Source: Streptomyces sp. SKN60
GTDB lineage: Bacteria; Actinomycetota; Actinomycetes; Streptomycetales; Streptomycetaceae
Direction: 5' to 3'
Assembly: GCF_026236535.1 (NCBI RefSeq)
Contig: NZ_JAHTMW010000016.1
Location: 110,384-174,383 of the forward strand
Length of the DNA: 64,000 nt
Numbering within the stretch: the first letter of the stretch is position 1; each line of letters starts with the position of its first letter. Position numbers and translations under genes: made by a program. The notes beneath the pieces are model-generated. The model ran no database searches, was not told the DNA's origin, and saw only the letters and a program-made list of their open reading frames with translations. Below are positions 51,172 to 64,000 of the stretch, piece by piece.

Positions 51172-52459
51172 CGGCCGTCGACGAACTCCGTGCCGCGCTG
51201 GAGGCGTTGGAGGCGCTGATCTCGGTCCGGCTGGAGGAACGCCGTACCGACGCGGCCGACCGGCCGCTCGAGACCGCCGCGGACGACCCGCTGCCCCCGC
51301 TGGAGCGCTACGGCCGCGACGGGCCGCTCGCGACGGCGGTGACCCGGGCGGGGCTCACCTCGCCCGAGGCGCTGGTGCTGCTGGCGGCGCTGGCCCCGTG
51401 CGTGGACGAGAAGTTCGACGTGCTCTTCGGCCGGCTCACCGACCGGCCGGGATCCACCGGCCTGACGGGCGAGGTGGCCCGCACCCTCATGGCCCGGACT
51501 TTCGCCGGCCGGCTGCACGCGACCGCCCTCCTTGGACCGACGGCGCCGCTGCGGGCCTCGGGTCTGCTCACCCTGGAGCCGCCCGGGGACCTGACGGGCC
51601 GGCTCGTGCTCTCCCCGGAGCTGCGCGCCTGGCTGCTCGGCCTGCCCGTGGTGGGCTCGGCGACGGCCGCGGGCTCTCCGGCCCGCCCGCTCGACACCGT
51701 GCACACCCTCGACGACGTGGTCCTGCCGGGGTCGGCGCGGCGGCGCGTCGCCGAGCTGGTGGACCGGATCGCCTGCCGTGACCTGGTCGTCGAGGACTGG
51801 GGGTTCGGGGCTCACCACGACGGTGTGTCGGGGCTGATCGCGCTCTTCCACGGCCCGCCCGGCACCGGCAAGACGATGACGGCCGCGGCGCTCGCGCGCA
51901 CCTGCGGGCTGCCCGCGTACGTGATCGATCTCTCCGCCCTGGTCTCGAAGTACATCGGGGAGACCGAGAAGCACCTGGCGGCCGTCTTCGACCGGGCCGC
52001 GCGGGAGCAGTGCGTGCTGGTGTTCGACGAGGCCGACGCGGTGTTCGGCAAGCGCACCGAGGTGTCGGACGCGCACGACCGGTACGCCAACCAGGAGGTC
52101 TCGTATCTGCTGTCCCGGGTCGAGCGGCACCCGGGTGTCGTGGTCCTCACGACCAATCTGCTCGCCAACATCGACGAGGCGTTCCTGCGCCGGATCCATG
52201 TGGCCGTCGAGTTCCCGAGCCCAGGGCCCGCGGAGCGGTCCCGGCTGTGGCGCACCGTCCTGCCCAAGCAGCTCCCGGTGGACACGGCGGTCGATCTCGA
52301 CCGGCTGGCCCAGGGATACGACCTGACCGGGGCGCAGATCCGGGACGCGAGCCTGGACGCGGCCTACCGCGCCGCCGCCGAGGGGCAGCGAGTGCGCGAG
52401 GATCATCTGCTCGCGGGGATCCGGCGCCAGTACGAGAAGTCCGGGCGGACGGCGCCGCG

Positions 52460-52463
<4 letters not shown>
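51168..52463 (+). CDS. AAA+ ATPase of the injection system (Pvc15 type)
   Basis: The 431-aa protein starts at the GTG at 51168, which overlaps the tape measure stop (an in-frame GTG at 51159 also exists). The helical N-terminal domain (EALVLLAALAPCVDEKFDVL, followed by FGRL) precedes the AAA core: Walker A GPPGTGKT (229-236), Walker B LVFDEAD (284-290), Arg-finger region NIDEAFLRRIHVAVEF and a sensor 2 helix. This ATPase is the conserved member of eCIS clusters and is thought to help assembly or effector loading. It is not the ClpV type that recycles T6SS sheaths. It overlaps the giant protein gene by 4 bp. Confidence 0.92.
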
Positions 52464-57565
<5,102 letters not shown>

Positions 57566-57581
57566 CGCACCGGAGGATTCC

Positions 57582-58214
57582 ATGGACGAGGCACTGCGCT
57601 CGGCGATCGCCGAGCTGACCGCGATCGGCGAGCTGGACTCCGGCGCGAAGCCGGGCGACGTGGTCGACCTCGTCGTCCGGCACGCGCGGGACCTGGCCGG
57701 CATCGAGGAGTTCACGAGTCTGCGCACCCTGTCACTGATCGGCTGCGAACTCGACGACTGGTCCCTGCTTGCGACGCTGCACGGCCTGGAGGTAATCGCC
57801 GTCGAGTACTCCGACCTGACCGACCTCGACTGGGTGCGCGGACTGCCCCTGACCGTGGTGTCCCTTCGCTGCAACCGGATCACCGATCCGGGCCCGTTGG
57901 CCGGGCTCGCCTCGCTCCAGACGGTCGATCTGCGCGGCAATCCGCTGAGCCCGTCGGCGTACGCCTGGGCGTACGCCGCACCGGCGGTCCGGGTGGACGA
58001 CGAGGACGCCTGGCGGCTGTGCGCCGGCCTCCTGGCGGCCGGTGTGCCGGTGGTGGTGTACCGCGACGACCGTGGGCTGCTGCGCGTGGCGTGGACCGGG
58101 CTGACGGGGTCACGGGCGCCGGAGGCGGGGCACCCGGTCGTCACCGCCGAGCAGGTGAACCGGGCGATCGGGAGCGCGCATGCGGACGAGCTGTTCGCCG
58201 GAGGCACCCGATGA
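57582..58214 (+). CDS. Leucine-rich-repeat protein of the injection-system operon
   Basis: The 210-aa cytoplasmic protein has four to five LRR units (FTSLRTLSLIGCELDDWSLL, LHGLEVIAVEYSDLTDLDWV, LTVVSLRCNRITDPGPLAGL, ASLQTVDLRGNPLSP) at about residues 45-130, then a mixed C-terminal domain. It has no signal peptide. GGAGGATTCC precedes the ATG and a 16-bp gap separates it from the giant gene. Its place directly after the putative cargo suggests a chaperone, an adaptor or an immunity-like partner (inference). The stop overlaps the next start. Confidence 0.75.
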   Translation: MDEALRSAIAELTAIGELDSGAKPGDVVDLVVRHARDLAGIEEFTSLRTLSLIGCELDDWSLLATLHGLEVIAVEYSDLTDLDWVRGLPLTVVSLRCNRITDPGPLAGLASLQTVDLRGNPLSPSAYAWAYAAPAVRVDDEDAWRLCAGLLAAGVPVVVYRDDRGLLRVAWTGLTGSRAPEAGHPVVTAEQVNRAIGSAHADELFAGGTR

Positions 58215-58579
58215 CCACTGCTCCCGACGGGCCCGGTGAGCGGTCCCCCGATTATGGACCGGGAGTGTCCTGGCTGGCCGAGCGGACAGGGCGGCCTCCC
58301 GCCGAACTGCTGGCCGACCCGGCGGGGATCGTCGCGGCGGTCACCTCCGCGACGCGCGCGTGCCTGGACATCGCGGCGGGCATCGTCTCCGAAGATCCCG
58401 CGGTCCGTGCGGACGCCGAGCTGCGCCGAACGCGGCTGCTCGCCCGGTTCGACAGGGCGCCCACGCCAGGCGCGCCCCTCGCTGCCCGGGCGGCGGCCGC
58501 ACTCCGCGCCGCGGCCGACCACGTACGCGACACCGAGTCAGTTCATGACGGACCGGCGGGCCGCGGCGACCAGCGCTGA
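58211..58579 (+). CDS. Small helical protein closing the injection-system operon
   Basis: The 122-aa protein begins at an ATGA overlap with the LRR gene: MTTAPDGPGERSPDYGPGVS, then WLAERTGRPPAELLADPAGI, AAVTSATRACLDIAAGIVSE and an Ala/Arg-rich C-terminal helix. I do not recognise a family. It is coupled to the LRR gene and its last 42 nt run antisense into the SARP gene (58538-59257), with no terminator between. It is possibly a partner of the LRR protein or the giant protein. Confidence 0.6.
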   Translation: MTTAPDGPGERSPDYGPGVSWLAERTGRPPAELLADPAGIVAAVTSATRACLDIAAGIVSEDPAVRADAELRRTRLLARFDRAPTPGAPLAARAAAALRAAADHVRDTESVHDGPAGRGDQR

Positions 58580-59257
58580 GGTCTCGGCCGAGGGTCTCAT
58601 GCCGAGTTCGCGGCCGAGGACGGCGAGGCAACGCTGGTACGCCTGCTCGGCAAGCCCCGCGTTCCCCTCGGCCACGTGCACCTTGATCACCGCCCGGTGG
58701 GCGCTCTCACGCAGCTCGTCCCCACGCCGCGCGGCGATCGCCGCCTCCATGGCCAGCCCGTACGCTCCCTGGACCGCGAGCTGTTCCGCCAATGCCTCCA
58801 GCACATGCAGGCGCAGCTGAAGCAGCCGCTCACGATCGACGACCAGCCACTCGTCCTCCCAGTCCGGCAGCAGCTCGCCGTCCAGCCCGAGCAGCTCGAT
58901 CGGATCACGGCTCGGACCGGCACCGGAGAGCGTCGCGTGGGCCAGGGCCGTCAAGCGCTGCGCGTCGACCTGGACCTCGGGGCTCAGCCAGAGCGCGCGC
59001 GACTCGGTGAGCACCAGCCCCGGAAGGGCACGGTTCGCCCGCCAGACGGCGGTGCGCAGGTTGCCAAGAGCCTGCCCTTCGCCCTGGTCGGGCCACAACG
59101 CACCGGCCAGCCGGCTCCGGCCGGACCCCCCACGAAGGGCGAGGAACGCGACGACGCGCTGAACCGAGCCCGGCAGCCGGACATCCCCCTGAAGCCCGGT
59201 CAGCCGGAACATGCCGAGCAATGTGAGCCGAAAGGCCCTCAGATCCGTCTCAGGCAC
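58538..59257 (-). CDS. SARP/BTAD-type regulator at the end of the injection-system locus
   Basis: The 239-aa paralogue of the regulator at 33527 has a winged helix FRLTGLQGDVRLPGSVQRVV, ALWPDQGEGQALGNLRTAVW, and a BTAD domain LLPDWEDEWLVVDRERLLQL, YGLAMEAAIAARRGDELRES, LAVLGRELGMRPSAETS. The GTG at 59257 is chosen because GGAGGGGG lies 8 nt upstream; an ATG at 59398 would add an unrelated, Arg-rich extension. It faces the end of the operon, with a 42-nt antisense overlap. It may share or antagonise the operator of the other SARP. Confidence 0.85.
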   Translation of the reverse strand: MPETDLRAFRLTLLGMFRLTGLQGDVRLPGSVQRVVAFLALRGGSGRSRLAGALWPDQGEGQALGNLRTAVWRANRALPGLVLTESRALWLSPEVQVDAQRLTALAHATLSGAGPSRDPIELLGLDGELLPDWEDEWLVVDRERLLQLRLHVLEALAEQLAVQGAYGLAMEAAIAARRGDELRESAHRAVIKVHVAEGNAGLAEQAYQRCLAVLGRELGMRPSAETSALVAAARRSVMN

Positions 59258-59318
59258 GATGCAGACCCCCTCCACCGCCGGGCACCCTGTCGAGAGGAGT
59301 CCGTCGCGGCCTAGACAA

Positions 59319-59330
59319 TGCACATGTGCA
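59319..59330. promoter_or_regulatory. 12-bp palindrome upstream of the second SARP gene
   Basis: TGCACATGTGCA, a perfect palindrome about 62-73 bp upstream of the GTG at 59257, is a likely protein-binding site in the promoter of this regulator. The binding protein is unknown. Confidence 0.4.
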
Positions 59331-59782
59331 CGAGTTCGCGGCGAGACCCTTACCCGAGGCTCCCCCCGGGTAAGCCGGTGTCTGAAGGAGGCAACCACTC
59401 CCCTCCGACCCCGTAACCGACGATCCGACCGGCCCAGCCTCAGTCACGCACGGTGAACGACCGATCATCAGCCGACGTAACGGAAGCCCGGACTCACGTT
59501 ACGGGCACCCCTTCTCGCAGCCGGACACGGAGGAGTCACGGTGACGGCTCTGCCCTCCGGTACGCGCACCACGCCGCCACTCGGTACGGCCGGACCTGGC
59601 ATCGGACCAACCGGCCACATAGAAGACGCCCGGGTGAGCCATGAACCGCTTGATTTTCGTACCGCCATCCCTCACATCCAACCTTTCGGCAAAATCCAGA
59701 GCACTGAGTCGGGGAGCCACAACAAGGGCCTGCTCGATGACTTCGTGAACCCGCTCCTGCAGCGTCAGCGCGCCGCCTCTAC
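59331..59782. other. Mostly non-coding gap with an inverted repeat and a doubtful ORF
   Basis: About 450 bp without an assured gene, less GC-rich than the surroundings. It holds the inverted repeat CGTAACG (59476-59482)/CGTTACG (59497-59503) with centres 21 bp apart, two helical turns, as in operators. On the minus strand a frame beyond the WYL stop reads LQERVHEVIEQALVVAPRLS, ALDFAERLDVRDGGTKIKRF, MAHPGVFYVAGW down to 59499. This looks protein-like, but it lacks a convincing start; it could be a gene remnant. On the plus strand a GGAGGAG followed by GTG at 59541 leads into a frame antisense to the WYL gene and is probably spurious. Confidence 0.4.
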
Positions 59783-60739
59783 TCAGAAGGAGCCCGGCGG
59801 CCCGTACACACCGGCCAGCTCGGCCGCCAGACGTGCGAGCCGCTCCCGTGCCTCCGGCGGATCCAGCACCTCGATGCGTGCCCCCAGCCCGGCCAGCTGT
59901 GTCGCGACGACCTCCGGCGTCGGCCCGTCGACCCGTATCTCCGTCCACCCGTCGGGGAGCATCGGACCGACGTGCAGGCGTCCGTCGAACAGCCGCTCCA
60001 GGATCGCCATGGCACCCGGCTCGGCCCTGGCCCGAACCGTCGCCGCGTAAAGCCGCTCCTCCAGGCGCGCGGCGAACGAACGCCAGACCGTGGGGAGATC
60101 GAAGCCGGGCGGTCGTACGACGGGCTCGCCGGTTGCCTGGACCGAGGCGACCCGGCTGAGCCGGAAGGTACGCAAGCCCCGCTCCGTCTCGGCAACGAGG
60201 TATTCGTGACCGGCCTTGGTCACGAGCCCGAGCGGATGGACGGTTCGCACGCCGACGGGCTTGCCGGGCCCGGCGTATGCAAGCCGCACCTGGATGCCGT
60301 CCACCACGGCCCGCCGGAGCGCGTCGAGGTGCGGCCCGGTGGCGGTGACATCGACCCGTGACCAGTCCGTGCCGTCGGTGAGGCCGGCCCGCGACGCGGC
60401 CTCGGCTCCCGCACGCAGGGGGGCGGGCAGCGCACGTACCAGCTTGCGCAACGCCGTACGGAGTTCGGGCGTGGTTGCCGAAGGTCCCGCAAGCAGGAAC
60501 AGTGCCCGGATCTCCTCGGCGGTCAGCCCGCTGAGGTCCGTACGGGCCCCGCCGACCAGCGACCAGCCGCCGCCGCGGCCACGCTGCGAGTAGACGGGGA
60601 TGCCGGCGGTGGACAGGGCCTCCAGATCGCGGCGTGCGGTTCGTGGCGACACTTCGAGTTCCGCGGCGACCTCGGCCACGGTCACACGTGTGCGTGTTTG
60701 GAGGAACAGCAGGGTTGCCACCAGGCGATCGGCTTTCAT
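59783..60739 (-). CDS. WYL-domain transcriptional regulator
   Basis: The 318-aa regulator has an N-terminal HTH_11 (about 1-60; KADRLVATLLFLQTRTRVTV, AEVAAELEVSPRTARRDLEA, LSTAGIPVYSQRGRGGGWSL). The WYL sensor domain spans about 135-225 (LRRAVVDGIQVRLAYAG, VHPLGLVTKAGHEYLVAETE, RGLRTFRLSRVASVQATGEP). The WCX domain lies at the C-terminus (VRVDGPTPEVVATQLAGLGA). The start at 60739 (MKADRL) fits the family better than ATG 60748. It is divergent by 62 bp from the gene at 60802, its probable target. Confidence 0.9.
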   Translation of the reverse strand: MKADRLVATLLFLQTRTRVTVAEVAAELEVSPRTARRDLEALSTAGIPVYSQRGRGGGWSLVGGARTDLSGLTAEEIRALFLLAGPSATTPELRTALRKLVRALPAPLRAGAEAASRAGLTDGTDWSRVDVTATGPHLDALRRAVVDGIQVRLAYAGPGKPVGVRTVHPLGLVTKAGHEYLVAETERGLRTFRLSRVASVQATGEPVVRPPGFDLPTVWRSFAARLEERLYAATVRARAEPGAMAILERLFDGRLHVGPMLPDGWTEIRVDGPTPEVVATQLAGLGARIEVLDPPEARERLARLAAELAGVYGPPGSF

Positions 60740-60801
60740 GGCGGCCATTCTCTTTCGAAAAGTGGCCAGGAGATGACCTGTTCGGCTTCCAGGATGAGAT
60801 C

Positions 60802-61416
60802 ATGACGCACATCGAGAACACCCCGCGGTCCACTGTCACCCCTGACGCCACCCACGACCCTCGTCAGGCCCTGCTGAAGGCAATCGCGCTGGCCGGACGC
60901 ACCGTCGCCGCAGTCCGGCCCGAGCAGTTCGACGGGCCCACGCCCTGCACCGAGTTCACCGTCCGGCGGCTGGCCGGGCACCTCGTCGCCGTGCTGCGCC
61001 GGATCGCCCTCGCCGGACGCGGCGGCGACGTGACGAGCCTCCCCACGCTCGCCGACGACCTCGTGGACACCGAATGGCAAGCGGCGTGGGACGCCGCAGT
61101 GCGCGAGGTCGAGGCGGCGTGGGCGGATCCCGCGATCCTGGACCGGATACTGACACTGCCGTTCGGTAACCTTCCGGGTGCTGCCGCCGCGGCCGTCTGG
61201 ACGTCGGAATTCACCGTGCACACGTGGGACATGGCCACCGCGACCGGACAGCTCCCGGACTGGGACCCCGAACTCGTGGCGATTTCGTACGCCGCCATGA
61301 GGCGCGGGCTGCCCACCGGGCCGCGTGACGGTGCGCCGTTCGGGGCCGCGGTGGACGTCGACGCGGACGCGCCGGCCATCGACCGCCTCGTAGCGTGGTG
61401 CGGACGCAAGCCGTAG
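60802..61416 (+). CDS. TIGR03086-type DinB/mycothiol-dependent isomerase-like protein
   Basis: The 204-aa DinB-fold protein of the maleylpyruvate isomerase group shows GRTVAAVRPEQFDGPTPCTE, FTVRRLAGHLVAVLRRIALA (with the metal His in AGHL) and TSEFTVHTWDMATATGQLP (with the second metal His in VHTWD). The third ligand would come from the helix between. Such proteins act on mycothiol-linked substrates or are of unknown function. The ATG at 60802 is used; one at 60793 is in frame. Divergent from the WYL regulator, followed by a strong hairpin. Confidence 0.85.
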   Translation: MTHIENTPRSTVTPDATHDPRQALLKAIALAGRTVAAVRPEQFDGPTPCTEFTVRRLAGHLVAVLRRIALAGRGGDVTSLPTLADDLVDTEWQAAWDAAVREVEAAWADPAILDRILTLPFGNLPGAAAAAVWTSEFTVHTWDMATATGQLPDWDPELVAISYAAMRRGLPTGPRDGAPFGAAVDVDADAPAIDRLVAWCGRKP

Positions 61417-61435
61417 ACAGCATCCGAAACCGGGA

Positions 61436-61467
61436 GGGCGGCGGCCCCATGGCTGGGGTCGCCGTCC
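61436..61467 (+). terminator. 13-bp stem-loop terminator
   Basis: GGGCGGCGGCCCC (61436-61448) pairs with GGGGTCGCCGTCC (61455-61467) with two G-U pairs and a 6-nt loop. It begins 20 nt beyond the stop of the gene at 60802. Confidence 0.7.
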
Positions 61468-61499
61468 CTGCATGTTCGGGGCAGGACGGCGAGACAGCT

Positions 61500-63570
61500 C
61501 GCACCCCAACCTTGGCGACGGCCTCACCGCGAGCCGGTAGGTGTGCGCGAGCATGCCGAGGACGACGAGGGTGTCTGTGTGACGCGAACCTAGGGTGCGA
61601 GTTCGGGCCAGGTATGTCTGTTCGTACAGCGGGATGGCCAGGCCGACATCACCCGCCTCGCGGTGGGCGTCAGCGAGGTGGCGCCCACTGGTGAGAGTGT
61701 CGGGATGGCCCTCGCCCAGGGAGCTCTCACGTACTCGGAGGATCTCCTGGAAGAGCGGAACGGCGTGCGCGGGGCTTCCCTCCATGAGATGGGTGACCGC
61801 CGGGTCATGGCGCACGGTGAGGGACGCGGGGTCGTCGGAGCCGAGCCGGTCTTGGTGCTCGAGGTCGGCCTGCTCGAACAGCGGAAGGGCCTGGTGCGCA
61901 TCCCCGACGGCCAGGCACCCGTAGCCGATGTCGACGCCACGGGTATCGGGACGGCTCCCGTCCTGCGGGGCCATGTCCCCCTGCTGGGGAGTGCCGAGGC
62001 GAACAGCCCGCTCCAGATCTCGGGCCGCCCGGAGAGCGAGAGCGAAGGCGACCCGAAGGGCGCGGGTGATGCCGTGTTGCTCGCCGTGCGCACGCTCCAT
62101 GGCGGGCAGGACCTCGCCGAACAGGGCGACGGTCCGGTCCGGCTCACCCGCTTCCCGGTACGCGCCTGCCAGGTTGCCCCGCACGAGGAGGGTGTCTGGG
62201 TGCTCCTCGCCCAGGACGCGTTCCATGTCGCGGACGATGCCCTCGAAGAGAGGAACGGCCCGGGCCGGGTCCTCGCGTGCCACACGAACTGCCGTCAGCT
62301 TGCTCCGCGTCACGAGGGTGAGGTGATGGTCTTCGCCGAGGAATCGGCGGCACGCGCCGAGGTTCTCCGTGAACAGGCGCACCGCTTCCGCGTGATCGCC
62401 CGCCACCAGACGTGCGCGGGCCCGGGTGTTGCGCGCGGCGAGAGTGCTGAGGTCCTCGTCGCCCGTGGCTCCGTCGACGCCTGTGCCGGGCGCGTTGTCC
62501 GGTCCGGCCAGGGCGAAGGCCTTGTCCGGGTCGCCCGCGGCACGGTAGGCGTCGGCCAGGTTGTCGCGGCCGGCGAGGGTGAGGGGATGCTTCGGCCCCG
62601 GCACGCGGTGCGCATCGTCGAGCGCCCGCTCGTACAGCGGGACAGCCTGTTTCACGTGTCCCGAGGCCTCGCGGGCGTGCGCCAGGTTGTGGCGGCAGGC
62701 GAGCGTGTGAACGTCGTCCGGGCCGAACTCTCGCTCGTAGTGGGCGAGTACTCGGCAGAGGTGCGCGGTGGCCCGGGTGGCGAGGCCTTGGCCGCGGAGG
62801 AACACGCCGGCGTGGTGGAGGAGCCGCGCCGTAGCGCCGGTATCCTCGGCCTAGGGCGTGTGTTCGGCGATGGCGTCCCTATGCGGAAGCAGGGCGCGCC
62901 CGGTGGGCCAGGTGCCGGTGTGTCATTCCAGTCGATCGGCCGGACGGCGGCCTCCAGCACGGCCGTCGCGCGGGTCCGCGCTGCGGTGACGAGGCCGGGT
63001 GTGCGGTGCGGGTCGTCGCCGTCGGGGGCACGAGCGACAGACTGGACCAGCCGGTGCACGGAGAGGGCTCGCGCGGCGGGGTCCACCGTGATCATGCTGT
63101 ATGCGTGAGGGCGCCGATCGCGCCCGCGACCGCGGCCGGTTGTTCCTCGTCGGCCAGCAGGTCGGCGGGAATGCCGTCAGGCGCGTACCAGGCCAGGGCG
63201 CGCAGCATGTCGGAGGCGTGTGGCTGGAGTTCGCCGATCCGGTCCAGGGTCACGCGCCAGATGCGAGCGATGGTGCGCTCCGCAGCGGTGAAGCCCTCGC
63301 CACCCTGGTCGTACTGCGGGGCGGGTCTCTGCCGGACCAGCCCCAGATACGCGCGCGGGGTGAGCAGCGGGTTCTGGGCGAGGAAGGCGGCGGCCTGTTC
63401 GACGGCGAGGGGGAGATGGCCTAGATCCGCGCACAGTTCGGCCGCTCCGTCCATGTCCCGGGCACCGCCGCCGAACCGGACGATGTGGGTGAGCAGGGTC
63501 AGCCAGTCGGCCGGTTGCAGGACGTCGAGCCGGATGACGGCGGTGGCGTCGTGTTCGGTACGGTGAGGTG
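61500..63570 (-). pseudogene. Decayed NB-ARC/TPR protein gene
   Basis: Reading right to left, the remains of an NB-ARC ATPase C-terminal half appear first: VIRLDVLQPADWLTLLTHIV, CADLGHLPLAVEQAAAFLAQ (GLPL-type motif), FTAAERTIARIWRVTLDRIG. A frameshift near 63095 (GALTHTA-stop versus YSMITVD) is followed by VHRLVQSVARAPDGDD. A second frameshift near 62930 and an in-frame TAG near 62850 come before a kinesin-light-chain-type TPR array (LACRHNLAHAREASGHVKQA, LTLAGRDNLADAYRAAG, and further units with TLxxRxxLAxAxREAG). The P-loop half is missing at the 5' end, and the array runs into unrelated sequence near 61500. Several lesions make it non-functional. Such proteins resemble FxsT-like or STAND-type sensors. 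Confidence 0.85.
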
Positions 63571-64000
63571 CGTGAAAGGGTCGAAGCCCGCCGGCTCGGG
63601 ATCCGGGACGGCCGAGGCGGTGAAAGCGGTGACTGTCACCGCCGACCCTTCTCCCTCAGACGCCGCGCTCGCCGGCAGGGACCGAAGTGCCTGGCTGATT
63701 CACGCCGCCGCGATCCGCGCGCGTGGCCGACACGGGACCATCACTTGGTACGGCCGGACAGCGCGCCTACAGCCCCAGTCCGCGGTATCCGCTACCCAAG
63801 GAACGACAAGCGAACCTGACGGTTGGCATTGTCCTTGTTGGTGTCCGCCAACCTCCGTTAGAACAACCCAAGGGTCGCCTCGCCGACACTCAGCTCTTCT
63901 GGGCGTTCTCCAAGGGCGACAGTGGGGTCTGTCAATCGAACGGTGTAACGAGGGTGTTCGGGGTTACTGACGGGCTGCGGAGAGCCGGCCGTCGAAGGTG
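63571..64000. other. No supported gene
   Basis: The last 430 bp, where the homology of the NB-ARC remnant stops abruptly, contain open frames on the plus strand (for example 63485-63970), but I recognise no family and see no convincing ribosome-binding site or codon pattern. The base composition of 63780-63960 is less GC-rich than the rest of the window. This could be a recombination junction or the edge of a promoter region. Confidence 0.5.

Noticed and set aside
52010..52459. N-terminal extension of the giant protein upstream of 52460
   Set aside because: That stretch is the shadow of the AAA+ ATPase gene. The ATGA overlap at 52460 matches the other junctions of the operon.
59541..60050. 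Plus-strand gene after GGAGGAG and GTG
   Set aside because: Despite the ribosome-site-like sequence, most of the frame is antisense to the WYL regulator and shows no protein-like pattern.
63485..63970. A 161-codon plus-strand frame at the right edge
   Set aside because: No family, no ribosome site, and it begins inside the NB-ARC remnant on the other strand. I could not support it as a gene.

Overview
The window comes from a very GC-rich actinomycete, almost certainly Streptomyces or a close relative. The evidence is the strong G/C third-position bias, frequent GTG starts and ATGA/GTGA gene overlaps, a 14-bp CebR-type palindrome in front of a cellulase, a sugar ABC importer encoded without its own ATPase, SARP/BTAD regulators, a cysteine leader peptide of the actinobacterial type, and lipoprotein and glycosidase families typical of Streptomyces.

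Region by region. 1-3.5 kb: an ArsB-like permease cut by the left edge, then a secreted GH9 cellulase with CBM2 behind a CebR box. 3.5-14.8 kb: a sugar acquisition and catabolism locus with a class II aldolase, PfkB kinase, ROK kinase and SIS isomerase/deaminase in one overlapping operon, a DeoR regulator, an SBP plus two permeases, and a large secreted GH31 glycosidase with CBM32 and ricin-B modules. Conserved operator-like motifs lie in front of the catabolic operon, the importer and the GH31 gene, so the three units look co-regulated. The gene set fits the galactosamine/tagatose-phosphate route, and the GH31 could be an alpha-N-acetylgalactosaminidase. 14.9-22.1 kb: an anti-sigma-like ATPase, a TetR regulator, a ROK repressor next to a decayed GH36 alpha-galactosidase, an OmpR-type two-component system, a lipoprotein peptidase behind an 11-bp-period direct repeat, and an aldo/keto reductase remnant.

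22.2-33.5 kb: an organosulfur island. It holds three luciferase-like flavin monooxygenases, a rhodanese, a cysteine dioxygenase, an amino-acid-type ABC importer, a GNAT and an internally deleted SsuD-like mini-gene. A cysteine-rich leader peptide sits upstream. The island carries an 8-bp G-rich tandem repeat, a (CCAT)7 repeat and a permease remnant, followed by a DUF1684 protein and a second rhodanese.

33.5-59.3 kb: the centrepiece, a complete contractile injection system (eCIS/phage-tail-like) operon of about 24 kb. In order it encodes a DUF4255 cap protein, an unknown protein, an unusually long sheath, two tube proteins, a DUF5908-like protein, a LysM protein, VgrG, PAAR, gp25, baseplate J, a second baseplate protein, a tail-I protein, a 686-aa unknown, a tape measure, an AAA+ ATPase, a 1701-aa multidomain protein with a degenerate DUF4157 module, an LRR protein and a small terminal protein. 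Two paralogous SARP/BTAD regulators flank it. The operon promoter carries tandem heptamers at 11-bp period, 8 bp from a -10-like box: the architecture of SARP operators.

59.3-64 kb: a WYL regulator divergent from a mycothiol-dependent-isomerase-like protein, then a decayed NB-ARC/TPR gene and unassigned sequence. No tRNA, rRNA, CRISPR array, insertion sequence, integrase or origin was seen.
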